Positions 8,688 through 18,069 of a DNA stretch of 64,000 bases are shown piece after piece. The position numbers and the translations under genes were made by a program. Numbering within the stretch: position 1 is the first letter of the stretch; each line of letters begins with the position of its first letter. The notes under the pieces were generated by a model. The model was not told where the DNA came from. It worked only from the letters and a program-made list of their open reading frames with translations, and ran no database searches. Source of the stretch: Agrobacterium tumefaciens (GTDB lineage: Bacteria > Pseudomonadota > Alphaproteobacteria > Rhizobiales > Rhizobiaceae); assembly GCA_025559845.1 (NCBI GenBank), contig CP048470.1:2093001-2157000 (forward strand), read 5' to 3'.

Positions 8688-8790
8688 GGAAACCTCGCGT
8701 CAAAACAGGCCCGGAGATGCCGGGCGGAAAGTGTTGCCGTCCATATAGGCGCGTCATCGGAGCAGTTCAAAGAGATTCTGATGAAGTTTT

Positions 8791-9591
8791 TCAAATCCTG
8801 TTATGAAATAACGTTATATCAAAAGCGTGGACGTCTTCGAGGAGCGCGGTAAGTCCTCCGACAGCATGGGAAATCAGGCTTTCCCCTTTTTGTGCGGTGG
8901 CTGCTGCGGCGTTTCCCGCAACGCCGTCGTCGTTCAGGTCCCGCATCATCCAGCCAAACGCGTGCGGCCCGTAGGCGCGAAGATGCTTGAAATCTCTCGA
9001 AAAGTCAGCCTGGCGAGATGCGAAGGCGCGGGCCTTCGACATGTCCACTTTGTCGGGGTGGAGCGCCAGCATTACGGAGGTTTCGATGTCGCCACCATGA
9101 ATGTCGAACGCCTTGTCTTCAGGTGTGATGGTATCTGGCGGCACACCGAAGCGCGTCCAGCTTGTTGCCACGGCCAACATGCCGAAACGCACACGAGCTT
9201 CTGTCGCCACGATGGTCATGAGCGGCGAGTTACCACCATGGGCATTCAGCATGACGAACTTGCGAACACCCTTGTCGTATTCCGATTTGACAATCGTGAG
9301 CCAGCGCTCGACTGCCTCGTCATAACGCAGTGTTTTTGTACCCGGAACGTCCATGTGTTCCACGGAATAGCCCACCGGTTCCACCGGCAGAAACGAGGCC
9401 GGGAAATTTAGGGGCAAGTTTGCTTTCAGGCGCGCAACAATACCTTCTGCAATCAGGGTGTCTGTTTCAAACGGCAGATGCGGACCGTGCTGCTCGTGCG
9501 CGCCGAGTGGAAGAACTGATATCGCTGATGTTGCGGGAAGATGCCGGTCTGTTACGTTTTCGTCGTGATATTGCGTGTATGAGTTTGGCAT
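8791..9591 (-). CDS. Creatininase family amidohydrolase
   Basis: 266 residues from the first ATG (MPNSYTQYHDENV); upstream in-frame codons exist only from a TTG. Family motifs are all present: LPLGAHEQHGPHLPFETD (metal ligands Glu, His, Asp), VKSEYDKGVRKFVMLNAHGGN (metal-binding His) and DIHGGDIETSVML (metal-binding Glu). These enzymes are zinc/manganese cyclic-amide hydrolases (creatininase, formamide-forming steps in cofactor biosynthesis); the substrate here is not evident. The last codons contain the Zur-like box of the next gene, and the position directly before a zinc GTPase suggests it might be a zinc-responsive or zinc-sparing enzyme, which is inference. It is divergent from a MarR regulator 80 bases away. 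Confidence 0.82.
   Translation of the reverse strand: MPNSYTQYHDENVTDRHLPATSAISVLPLGAHEQHGPHLPFETDTLIAEGIVARLKANLPLNFPASFLPVEPVGYSVEHMDVPGTKTLRYDEAVERWLTIVKSEYDKGVRKFVMLNAHGGNSPLMTIVATEARVRFGMLAVATSWTRFGVPPDTITPEDKAFDIHGGDIETSVMLALHPDKVDMSKARAFASRQADFSRDFKHLRAYGPHAFGWMMRDLNDDGVAGNAAAATAQKGESLISHAVGGLTALLEDVHAFDITLFHNRI
8800..8812. promoter_or_regulatory. Zur-like box
   Basis: GTTAT-GAA-ATAAC is a perfect inverted repeat with a 3-base spacer, extended on the coding strand to GATATAACGTTATTTCATAACAG. It resembles the alphaproteobacterial Zur operator (ATGTTATNNNATAACAT type). It lies upstream of the CobW zinc-GTPase gene but inside the last codons of the creatininase-family gene (coding for DITLFHN), so the operator and the coding end overlap. 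Confidence 0.6.
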
Positions 9592-9671
9592 CTGGCGATC
9601 CGCGCGTGCATTCGTTAAGGATTTCCAGCAACATATATCGGTTCCGCCATTCGACAAAAGGCATCTCCGGC

Positions 9672-10208
9672 ATGAGCAAGGACAAAAGCGGCCAGAAAGA
9701 CAAGAGCGCCAAGAAGGACAAGGGCAGCAAAAAGTCTCGTGATGGCAAAAAGAAAGACGAACACTTCAATCCGGAAGAACTCGCGCAATCCATTACGCAA
9801 GCGGCGCGCTCCATGCGCACGGCATTGAGCCATAGCCTTTCCGAAAGCGGGCTCTATGCGGGACAGGACGGCGTGATTCTCGCGCTTGCTCAGGAAGGGA
9901 GCCTAACTCCGGGACAGATTGCGCAGAAGCTTGGCGTGAAGGCTCCGACCATGACACGTACGATTGGCCGCATGGAGGCGCAGGGCTTTGTCGAGCGCAG
10001 TGGCGACGACGGTGACGGCCGCGTAACTTTGGTGAAGCTGACGGAAAACGGCCTGAAAAGCGTGGAGCATATCAACGCGTCCATTGCGTTGTGTGGTGCA
10101 AAGGCAGTCGAGGGGCTTTCTGGCAAGGAAATTAAAGCCATCGTCAAGCTCATGCGGACAATCGATGCCAATCTCCAGACCGCTGACGAAGCAAAGTCTC
10201 GCGATTGA
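9672..10208 (+). CDS. MarR family transcriptional regulator with lysine-rich N-terminal tail
   Basis: 178 residues. The first 30 or so residues are an extremely Lys/Asp/Ser-rich tail (KDKSGQKDKSAKKDKGSKK), followed by a normal MarR fold: dimerisation helices SITQAARSMRTALSHSLSESGL, recognition winged helix LTPGQIAQKLGVKAPTMTRTIGRMEAQGFVERSGDDGDGR and the C-terminal helix. The ATG follows a weak GGAG-like context (TCTCCGGC). Coding could be extended upstream in frame to 9330, but that would run through the promoter of the divergent gene and lacks a start signal. Histone-H1-like tails of this sort may add non-specific DNA or polyanion binding. It is likely to control the divergent creatininase gene. 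Confidence 0.82.
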   Translation: MSKDKSGQKDKSAKKDKGSKKSRDGKKKDEHFNPEELAQSITQAARSMRTALSHSLSESGLYAGQDGVILALAQEGSLTPGQIAQKLGVKAPTMTRTIGRMEAQGFVERSGDDGDGRVTLVKLTENGLKSVEHINASIALCGAKAVEGLSGKEIKAIVKLMRTIDANLQTADEAKSRD

Positions 10209-10283
10209 AATTTTAAATTACAATTATTTGCTGGCGGCTTTTTTCTTAAACAGGTTGCGGCTTTTGTTTAAATTGTTTAATCA

Positions 10284-10295
10284 CGATTTAAATCG
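10284..10295. promoter_or_regulatory. Palindrome upstream of LacI regulator
   Basis: CGATTTAAATCG, a perfect 12-base palindrome, 37 bases before the GTG start of the LacI-family gene within a very AT-rich stretch. Possible autoregulatory operator; it lacks the usual central CG of LacI-family sites. Confidence 0.3.
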
Positions 10296-10332
10296 GTAAC
10301 ATCCGTGGCCGACGTCTGATGGGAGGGGTGCC

Positions 10333-11355
10333 GTGGCCCAAAAGGTCAAACTGTCGACGATTGCCGAAAGTCTAGGTCTTTCGACTGCAACCATTTCTCT
10401 TGCTCTCCGCGACAGTCCGCTGGTCGCCTCCGATACGCGGGAAAAGATCAAGGAGCAGGCGAGGGCGCTCGGATATATCTATAACCGGCGCGCCGCCAGC
10501 CTCCGGACATCGCGGTCCGGTATCGTCGGTGTCGTCTTCCATGATGTGATGAACCCGTTCTATGGCGAAATCCTGAAAGCCATCGAAAGCGAACTGGATC
10601 GCAGCCGCCAGACCTTCATTCTTTCCAACCATTACGACTCGGTCGAAAAGCAGCGGACATTCATTGAGACGCTGCTACAGCTTGGCTCTGACGGCATCAT
10701 CATGTCGCCTGCTATTGGCACGCCAATCGAGGATATGACGCTGGCCGAGGAGAACGGCATGCCGGCCATCCTCGTCGCTCGTTCTATGGAAGGCGTGGAC
10801 ATGCCGACCTACCGCGGTGACGACAGCTACGGTATCTCGTTGGCCACCAACCACCTGATCAGCCTTGGCCATCGCGTTATAGCCATGGTGGGTGGTACCG
10901 ATCAGACCTCCACCGGTCGCGATCGTTATCAGGGTTACGTCAATGCGTTGCGCAAGGCAGGCATAGAGGTCGATCCGAACCTTCGTATTCCGGGTCCGCG
11001 CTCCAAGCAGGGCGGGTTTGAGGCGGCGCTCAACTTTCTGTCCCTGCCGCAGAAGCCAACAGCTGCCGTTTGCTGGAACGATCTGGTCGCGATTGGTCTC
11101 ATGAACGGTATTTCCCGTGCCGGACTTGTGCCCGGTGTCGACGTTTCGGTTACGGGGTACGACGACCTTGAGGAGGCGGCCATTGCGACGCCGGCATTGA
11201 CCACCGTGTCCAACGGTCAGGCCGAAGTGGGACGCCTGGCAGCGCGTGCATTGCTCGACAGGCTGGCAGGCAGCCATGAACCCGATGGTGTCCATCTCAT
11301 CAAGCCTGAGATGCGCATTCGTCAGTCCACAGGGCCGGTTCGCCCGCGCACGTGA
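10333..11355 (+). CDS. LacI family transcriptional regulator
   Basis: 340 residues from a GTG start preceded by GGGAGG. The N-terminal helix-turn-helix is typical (KLSTIAESLGLSTATISLALRDSPLVASDTREKI) with the hinge helix GYIYNRRAASLRT; the periplasmic-binding-protein-like effector domain follows (SGIVGVVFHDVMNPFYGEILKAIE ... VSVTGYDDLEEAAIATPALTTVSNG). Effector unknown. It precedes a 2-hydroxyacid dehydrogenase on the same strand by 153 bases and is the only regulator near the TRAP transporter, so it may control this dehydrogenase/amidotransferase/TRAP region. Confidence 0.9.
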   Translation: MAQKVKLSTIAESLGLSTATISLALRDSPLVASDTREKIKEQARALGYIYNRRAASLRTSRSGIVGVVFHDVMNPFYGEILKAIESELDRSRQTFILSNHYDSVEKQRTFIETLLQLGSDGIIMSPAIGTPIEDMTLAEENGMPAILVARSMEGVDMPTYRGDDSYGISLATNHLISLGHRVIAMVGGTDQTSTGRDRYQGYVNALRKAGIEVDPNLRIPGPRSKQGGFEAALNFLSLPQKPTAAVCWNDLVAIGLMNGISRAGLVPGVDVSVTGYDDLEEAAIATPALTTVSNGQAEVGRLAARALLDRLAGSHEPDGVHLIKPEMRIRQSTGPVRPRT

Positions 11356-11508
11356 AATCCTATCCCTGCTATCTGTCTTTCTCTTTGATGTTAAATGGCG
11401 TGAAAAACGCTGTTTAACCCATTGGATTTTCGTATGGACCTTTTCATTGCCGCCAAGCTTTGAAAAGATCACTGACGATATCTTTGGAATCAGGAGGAAT
11501 ATCAGGAC

Positions 11509-12471
11509 ATGTCAGAAAAGAAGGCCGTCGTTCTCGTTCCGGGCAAGATCAATCCGCGCGTTCTTGAGCGCCTCAACGGCAATGTCGAGATTATTGCCGT
11601 GCCTGCGGGGGCTGATCCGGTGTTGCCGGAGGGTGCGGCCGACCGCGTGAACGCAGTTGCGGTTTCGGGTGTGGTCAATGCAAAATGGATCGATGCTCTG
11701 CCGAAGCTTGAGATCATCGCCAATTTCGGGGTCGGTTACGATGGCGTTGACGCCAAACACGCGGCCAAGCGAGGCATTGTTGTAACCAACACACCCGATG
11801 TGTTGAACGATGAGGTAGCGGATACGACGATTGCGCTGCTGATCAATACTGTGCGTCGTCTCTACCAGGCTGAAACATGGCTGCGCGATGGAAAGTGGGT
11901 TGGTGAGGGGCCATTTGCGCTGTCACCTTTCTCGCTGAGAGGCCGCAAGGTTGGTTTGTTTGGCATGGGGCGCATCGGTCAGGAAATCGCCAAGCGCCTT
12001 GAGCCCTTCAAGGTGGAGATCGGGTATCACACACGCAGCAAACGTGATGGCCTTTCCTACACCTATTATGGTTCGCTGAAGGAAATGGCCGAAACGGTCG
12101 ATATTCTGATCTGCATCGTGCCGGGCACGCCTGAAACCCATAAGGCAATCAATGCCGATATTCTGAAGGCTCTCGGCCCACAGGGTGTCTTCGTGAACGT
12201 TGGACGCGGCTCCAGCGTCGATGAGGATGCGCTGTTGAAGGCGTTGCAGGACGGGACGCTTGGTGCTGCAGGTCTGGATGTGTTTTACGCAGAGCCAAAG
12301 GTGCCGGACGCATTCCTGTCGCTGCCGAATGTTTCACTTCTGCCACATGTTGCTTCGGCATCGATACCAACGCGCAACGCAATGGCCGATCTTGTGGTCG
12401 ACAACATTCTCGGCTGGTTCAAGGATGGCAAAGTGCTGACGCCGGTGCCGGAAACGCCTGTCAAAGCCTGA
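11509..12471 (+). CDS. D-2-hydroxyacid dehydrogenase (glyoxylate/hydroxypyruvate reductase type)
   Basis: 320 residues. The nucleotide-binding motif is KVGLFGMGRIGQEIAKRL. Catalytic residues of the D-isomer-specific family are seen as Arg in NVGRGSSVDE, Glu in DVFYAEPKVP and His in LLPHVASAS. An NTPDVLNDEVADTTIALLI segment matches the glyoxylate/hydroxypyruvate reductase branch. It reduces a 2-oxo acid to a D-2-hydroxy acid with NAD(P)H in the cytosol. The ATG is preceded by AGGAGGAATATCAGGAC. With an adjacent TRAP system for organic acids, uptake and reduction of a small oxo/hydroxy acid is plausible. Confidence 0.87.
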   Translation: MSEKKAVVLVPGKINPRVLERLNGNVEIIAVPAGADPVLPEGAADRVNAVAVSGVVNAKWIDALPKLEIIANFGVGYDGVDAKHAAKRGIVVTNTPDVLNDEVADTTIALLINTVRRLYQAETWLRDGKWVGEGPFALSPFSLRGRKVGLFGMGRIGQEIAKRLEPFKVEIGYHTRSKRDGLSYTYYGSLKEMAETVDILICIVPGTPETHKAINADILKALGPQGVFVNVGRGSSVDEDALLKALQDGTLGAAGLDVFYAEPKVPDAFLSLPNVSLLPHVASASIPTRNAMADLVVDNILGWFKDGKVLTPVPETPVKA

Positions 12472-12490
12472 GGTTCGTGCCAAAAGTCTT

Positions 12491-12515
12491 GCACCCCGGC
12501 ATTGAGTCGGGGTGC
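12491..12515 (+). terminator. Hairpin after the 2-hydroxyacid dehydrogenase
   Basis: GCACCCCG / CGGGGTGC 8-bp stem with a 9-base loop, 20 bases after the stop. No T run, so termination efficiency is uncertain. Confidence 0.45.
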
Positions 12516-12608
12516 ATTGCAATCATGTGACCTTGAGCAGACGGGATGCTCTCACTTTACGCACGTGCCGTGAGACTGACGCTGGTTTGGCTTGCCAGTC
12601 GACTGAAA

Positions 12609-13364
12609 TCAGGCCTTGCTGGCCTGGTACGTGCGTACCGCCTTGCCAAATGCCTCGAACAGCGCACGAGACGGGGCGTCAGTTTCAGCCCAATATTCCG
12701 GATGCCACTGCACGCCAACAGCAAAGCCTCGCGCATCGATAACGGAAACGGCCTCGATAGTGCCGTCCTCTGCCGTTGCTTCCACCTGCAGGCGCGGTGC
12801 GGTCTCAGCGATTGCCTGGCGATGCAGTGAGTTGATCTGGATTTCACCCGACATGCCGAGATGCTGCGCGATGCAGGAGCCCTCACGAACATGAACAGGC
12901 TGGCGGATGGCGAAAGAAACATCGCGATCTTCGTGCTCAGGTTTGCGGTGATCCCAGACGCCAGGCTGTTCCTGGATCTCTGAGGCAAGCGTGCCACCGA
13001 GTGCGACGTTCAATTCCTGTATTCCGCGACAGATGGCGAGCATTGGTATGCCGCGTTCGATAGCGCGCTGGATAAGCGGCAGACTGGTAGCATCGCGGGC
13101 CGGATCGAACGGACCATCACCCTCCGTTGCATCCTTGCCGTAAAGCGACGGATGAACGTTGGTGGCCGAACCCGAAACCAGCAATCCGTCGACGCGATCG
13201 AGAATGGCGTCGACATCGTTGCCGTCCTCGAAGGCCGGAATGATGAAAGACATGACGCCTGCCACCTTGAGTGCGGCAGAGACGTACTGGTTCTGCGCCG
13301 CATGCCAGTCGGCTCCGGTGAAGTGTCGGATATCGGCAGGAACAGCGATAATGGGTTTCGACAT
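12609..13364 (-). CDS. Class I glutamine amidotransferase-like gamma-glutamyl hydrolase (PuuD family)
   Basis: 251 residues from the ATG at 13364 (MSKPIIAVPADIRHF). The Cys nucleophile lies in AICRGIQELNVALGG, and the catalytic His-Glu pair in GVQWHPEYWAET. DRVDGLLVSGSATNVHPSLYG is characteristic of the peptidase C26 / PuuD branch, which hydrolyses gamma-glutamyl-GABA or similar gamma-glutamyl amides after amine glutamylation. No puu pathway partner lies next to it, so the real substrate is uncertain. A purine/hydantoin or polyamine role is possible. The divergent neighbour is the TRAP binding protein. Confidence 0.82.
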   Translation of the reverse strand: MSKPIIAVPADIRHFTGADWHAAQNQYVSAALKVAGVMSFIIPAFEDGNDVDAILDRVDGLLVSGSATNVHPSLYGKDATEGDGPFDPARDATSLPLIQRAIERGIPMLAICRGIQELNVALGGTLASEIQEQPGVWDHRKPEHEDRDVSFAIRQPVHVREGSCIAQHLGMSGEIQINSLHRQAIAETAPRLQVEATAEDGTIEAVSVIDARGFAVGVQWHPEYWAETDAPSRALFEAFGKAVRTYQASKA

Positions 13365-13665
13365 GATGGCTCCGGGAGGGAAATATTCTTGTCTTGTGCG
13401 ACTGGCGAAGAGCCAAGTCAAGCTGCCCGACGGCCTACGCGGTTAAGATGTATTGGTCTAAAGTATAAGGGTTGTGGCCAATATTTTCGTTGCACATAAA
13501 ATGTGACGTTGTCTGCCGGATATTTCTTCAAAAAGCGCGGTTTTTCTATGATTTATTCCCCGTGACACCGCTTGTCAGCCATGCGGCAGCGTGTACCATC
13601 AACCTAATGCCGAAGCAGCGAGGGGATTTAAACTGCCGGCAGGGTTCGTATCTGGGAGGATATAG
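13365..13665. other. Divergent spacer between amidotransferase and TRAP binding protein
   Basis: 301 bases without a gene. TATTGG (13451-13456) and CCAATA (13478-13483) form a spaced inverted repeat. The rightward gene is preceded by GGGAGGATATAG. No recognised operator. Confidence 0.3.
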
Positions 13666-14760
<1,095 letters not shown>

Positions 14761-14789
14761 TTTCTCGGTAACGGCGGACCGAGCAAGAG

Positions 14790-14820
14790 CCCCGAAGATC
14801 AAGGTCTTCGGGGTTTTTGT
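14790..14820 (+). terminator. Rho-independent terminator of the TRAP binding-protein gene
   Basis: CCCCGAAGA / TCTTCGGGG (14790-14798 and 14805-14813), a 9-bp perfect stem followed by TTTTTGTTGT. Confidence 0.9.
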
Positions 14821-14851
14821 TGTGCCCTGAACAGTGTTGCCCGTTTAGGAC

Positions 14852-14881
14852 AGAAAAACGGCGGGGAATGCCCCCCGCCGT
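14852..14881 (-). terminator. Rho-independent terminator of the dctQM operon
   Basis: On the minus strand ACGGCGGGG / CCCCGCCGT (14873-14881 and 14858-14866) followed by TTTTTCTG. It lies 34 bases beyond the dctM stop. Confidence 0.85.
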
Positions 14882-14914
14882 CTGCATGCATTGACTTGCT
14901 TAGTCAGGCAGTCT

Positions 14915-16780
14915 TTACGGTCCGATCTTCGGCGGCTGGCTAAGATCCGTTTGCGGGTTCTGTACCGGTTGTTGCGGCTGTGCGGGCACAGCCGGGCTCG
15001 GCTGCGGTCCGCCAAGGTTGAGCGGCGGCAAGCCGAGAGCTGGTGGTGCAGACGGTGCCGGCTGGCCGCCCGAAGGGCCGCCAAGGTTAAGTGGCGGAAG
15101 TCCCATTTGCGGCGCCTGCGGCGATGATCCACCACCCAGCGGCGGGAGGCTCAGTCCGCCCGGTCCACCCGGGATTTCGATTTTGACATCGTCAGGATTT
15201 ACCGTTGGGTGGCCACTCTTGTAGACCATGACCAGGCCCGGAAATGCGATGACGACCAGGATCATTACGAACTGGATGACGATGTAAGGGAAAACGCCCT
15301 TGTATATCTCCATCGTCTTGACGCCTGGCATGGTTCGACCAGTCACCTTGTCGACCCAGTTGGAATTTGGGGCGATGGAGCGAAGGAAGAATAGCGAGAA
15401 GCCGAATGGAGGTGTCAAGAACGAGGTTTGCAGGTTGATGCCGAGAATGATCCCGAACCAGACAAGGTCAATGCCAAGCTTTTCCGCCACGGGCGCCAGC
15501 AGCGGCACCATGATGAAGGCAATTTCGAAGAAGTCCAGGAAGCAACCGAGGATGAAAATGATGATCGTGACGACAATCAGGAAGCCATACTCTCCGCCTG
15601 GCAGGGCAAGAAGCAGTTCTTCAATCCAGACGTTTCCGTTGATGCCGTAAAAAGTCAGGCCAAAGACGCGGGCACCGATGAGGATCATCATGACGAAGGC
15701 AGAAAGCTTCGTCGTGGCATCCAAAGCGTTCTTGATCGTCGCAATGGAAAGGCGGCCCTTAGCAAGAGCAAGGAGCAACGCGCCAGTCGCACCCATAGCT
15801 CCACCTTCAGTCGGGGTAGCAATGCCCAGGAAGATCGTTCCAAGCACCAGAAAAATCAGTGCCAGCGGTGGTACGAGAACAATGATGACCTGCTCGGCGA
15901 GGCGCGAGATCAGTTTGACATTTGTTGAGGCGTTGAAAAGTGCGACAAGGTAGACGGCAATCACCGCAAAGGCGAGGGCTGCCACAAGTTGCCATTCCGG
16001 GCTGGCGATGCCGGCGAACAACACGTGCATGCCGAGGAAATAAAGTGCGACCGAAATCGCGATCATCACCAGAAGGGAAGTGACACCATTGCCGAGTGTC
16101 CGCGCTTCAGGTGGAAGTGCAGGAACAAGCGCGGGTTTGAAGATCGAGATGGCGAAGATGTAAGCGCAATAGGTCGCCACGATCAAAAGGGCGGGGTAAA
16201 GTGCGCCGACATACATGTCGCCAACAGAACGGCCGAGCTGGTCAGCCATGACGATGAGCACCAGCGATGGAGGAACGATCTGCGCCAGAGTTCCCGAAGC
16301 CGCAATCGTGCCAGCGACGAGTGGACGATTATAGCCGTAACGCATCATGATTGGCAAAGATATCAGGCCCATTGCCATGACGGACGCTGCGACGACACCA
16401 GTTGTGGCGCCGAGCAAAGCGCCGACAAGAATGACCGCATAGGCAAGGCCGCCACGAATTGGGCCGAACAGCTGTCCGATGGTATCCAGAAGGTCTTCGG
16501 CCATGCGCGACCGTTCCAGGATGATACCCATGAAGGTAAAGAACGGGATCGACAGCAGTGTGTCGTTATACATGATCCCGTAGATGCGTTCTGGATGCGA
16601 TTGTAGAAGCGGCCAGAAAAGCCTGATTTCCGGTGAAATCCACGACAGTTCCACGCCCAAAGCAAAATAGATGAGACCGCCTGCGGCCAGCGTGAAGGCA
16701 ACGGGGTAGCCCAGCAGCAGCATGAGCATCACGCTGCTGAACATCACGAGCGGAAGATTGTGTGCAATAAGGTCAATCAT
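14915..16780 (-). CDS. TRAP transporter large permease (DctM) with proline-rich C-terminal tail
   Basis: 621 residues from an ATG one base after the dctQ stop. Residues 1 to about 520 are a many-helix DctM domain (IDLIAHNLPLVMFSSVMLML, FFTFMGIILERSRMAEDLL, GATTGVVAASVMAMGLISLP, IGAVGP-type loops and LGINLQTSFLTPPFGFSLFFLRS). It forms the cation-coupled channel of the TRAP system in the inner membrane. The last 99 residues or so are not part of the usual family: a Pro/Gly/Gln tail with the unit GLPPLNLGGP occurring twice and a related SLPPLGGG. Standard DctM proteins are about 430 residues; the TakM branch is longer, near 520, so this tail is a real extension. Confidence 0.88.
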   Translation of the reverse strand: MIDLIAHNLPLVMFSSVMLMLLLGYPVAFTLAAGGLIYFALGVELSWISPEIRLFWPLLQSHPERIYGIMYNDTLLSIPFFTFMGIILERSRMAEDLLDTIGQLFGPIRGGLAYAVILVGALLGATTGVVAASVMAMGLISLPIMMRYGYNRPLVAGTIAASGTLAQIVPPSLVLIVMADQLGRSVGDMYVGALYPALLIVATYCAYIFAISIFKPALVPALPPEARTLGNGVTSLLVMIAISVALYFLGMHVLFAGIASPEWQLVAALAFAVIAVYLVALFNASTNVKLISRLAEQVIIVLVPPLALIFLVLGTIFLGIATPTEGGAMGATGALLLALAKGRLSIATIKNALDATTKLSAFVMMILIGARVFGLTFYGINGNVWIEELLLALPGGEYGFLIVVTIIIFILGCFLDFFEIAFIMVPLLAPVAEKLGIDLVWFGIILGINLQTSFLTPPFGFSLFFLRSIAPNSNWVDKVTGRTMPGVKTMEIYKGVFPYIVIQFVMILVVIAFPGLVMVYKSGHPTVNPDDVKIEIPGGPGGLSLPPLGGGSSPQAPQMGLPPLNLGGPSGGQPAPSAPPALGLPPLNLGGPQPSPAVPAQPQQPVQNPQTDLSQPPKIGP

Positions 16781-16781
16781 G

Positions 16782-17342
16782 TCAGTTCCCCGCTGTACCC
16801 GTGGTTTCTGATTCAGCCGCGTCCTCACGCGGGTCTTCGATGTAGCCTGCGATCACAGCGTAACGCTTGATGATCTCAGAAAACGCCTGAAGCAGAAGCA
16901 GGGCGAACCCCAGGAGAACGACGAGCTTGGCCGGCCAGATGATCAGACCACCAGCATTGGAGGACATTTCGCCAGAGTTGAAGGACGTCCAGAACCATGG
17001 CCATGCCAGGTAGGTCATCAAAGCGGCAAAGGGGACGAGGAAGATAATGTGAAGCACGAAGTCCACGATGTCGCGGGTGCGTTTCGACCATGTGGAGGAG
17101 AGAACATCGATCCTGACATGTTCGTTTTTCAGAAGTGCATAGGCTGCGGCCATCATGAACACGGTGCCATAAAGGTACCATTGCACCTCAAGCCAGGCAT
17201 TCGACGACACGTCGAATACTTTTCTGACAACCGCGTTTGTGGCGCTGATCAAAACAGCCGCAAGAAGCAGCCAAGACACAGATTTCCCAATGACCGTCGT
17301 GACCGTGTCAACAGCCCGACTGAATCCCAGTAAAAACTTCAC
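16782..17342 (-). CDS. TRAP transporter small permease (DctQ)
   Basis: 186 residues from the GTG at 17342, which sits directly behind a GAGGAGGGGAAA ribosome site; an upstream in-frame ATG at 17390 has no such site. Four membrane helices (SVSWLLLAAVLISATNAVVRKVF, WYLYGTVFMMAAAYALLKNEHVRIDV, IIFLVPFAALMTYLAWPWFW and PAKLVVLLGFALLLLQAFSEIIKRY). EVQWYLYGTVFMMAAAYALLKNEHVRIDV is the diagnostic DctQ signature. The charged tail ends with acidic residues. Translationally coupled with dctM, stop and start separated by one base. Confidence 0.88.
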   Translation of the reverse strand: MKFLLGFSRAVDTVTTVIGKSVSWLLLAAVLISATNAVVRKVFDVSSNAWLEVQWYLYGTVFMMAAAYALLKNEHVRIDVLSSTWSKRTRDIVDFVLHIIFLVPFAALMTYLAWPWFWTSFNSGEMSSNAGGLIIWPAKLVVLLGFALLLLQAFSEIIKRYAVIAGYIEDPREDAAESETTGTAGN

Positions 17343-17770
17343 TTTCCCCTCCTCAAGGACCAAATCCAGGGTCCGAAATGTCGCGCTCATCCTTTTGCGG
17401 CAATCTTGGCCTGTCGACGGTAAGCGCGGTATTTTTCTTGTTGCAGGTGCTTATTCAGTCGTTACCAAAAAAGCAATCTCAAGTGGCGGCCACACCTCCC
17501 AGACCACCACGTAAGCCATGCCTGCAAGGCATTATCGTGCACTGGTTTTCTGTTTCGCGCTACGGCATTGACCTGCTGCAATGCATTAAATTTTACTTTT
17601 CCACGGCCAATGAAACCCTTCTGCAGCCGAGGGCGGTGGATTGCACTTTTGCCGACGTTCGTGTTACCTCTGGTGCCGGAGAATTCGGCTGATCGGGGAT
17701 CGCCGGGAGGGAGCGTCATTATCCGTTGGAGAAGGCGTTATCGAGGGAAATGGTAGAGGGAAAGAAACAC
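17343..17770. other. Intergenic region, dctQ to oxidase subunit IV
   Basis: 428 bases upstream of two divergent genes. No supported gene. Short reading frames here lack ribosome sites and family features. Several GGAGG-like purine runs precede 17771. Confidence 0.35.
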
Positions 17771-17995
17771 ATGAGCGAACACCACACGGGTCCTGTCGAA
17801 GTTGGCGCACCAATGGATTACGCGCAGCACGAAAAGACCTATTCCGGTTTTCTCGCGCTGACGAAGTACGGCACGATGCTGTTGTGTGTCCTGATGCTTG
17901 CCATGGTGGCGGGTTTCTTCACCACAGCAGGTTTCCTCGGTGGTCTGGTGGTCTTTCTCGTGCTTTCTGTCGCTGGCTTCGTTCTGCTGCGTTGA
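17771..17995 (+). CDS. aa3-type cytochrome c oxidase subunit IV
   Basis: 74 residues from the ATG behind GAGGGAAAGAAACAC. After a hydrophilic N-terminus the motif MDYAQHEKTYSGFLALTKYGTMLLCVLMLAMV is the signature of the small bacterial aa3 oxidase subunit IV family. Two membrane helices follow (MLLCVLMLAMVAGFF and LGGLVVFLVLSVAGFVLL). It is an accessory peptide of the inner-membrane terminal oxidase; the catalytic ctaCDE genes are not in the window, which is usual. Confidence 0.85.
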   Translation: MSEHHTGPVEVGAPMDYAQHEKTYSGFLALTKYGTMLLCVLMLAMVAGFFTTAGFLGGLVVFLVLSVAGFVLLR

Positions 17996-18069
17996 TAGCC
18001 AGTCGCGACCGTGACGCGCGCGCCTCTTAGAAGACGACGCGGTTGTCTTCCATGCGCAGGAGCTGTTTC

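Noticed and set aside
10675..11472. 265-codon leftward frame opposite the LacI gene
   Set aside because: Antisense shadow; the LacI protein on the other strand is fully supported.
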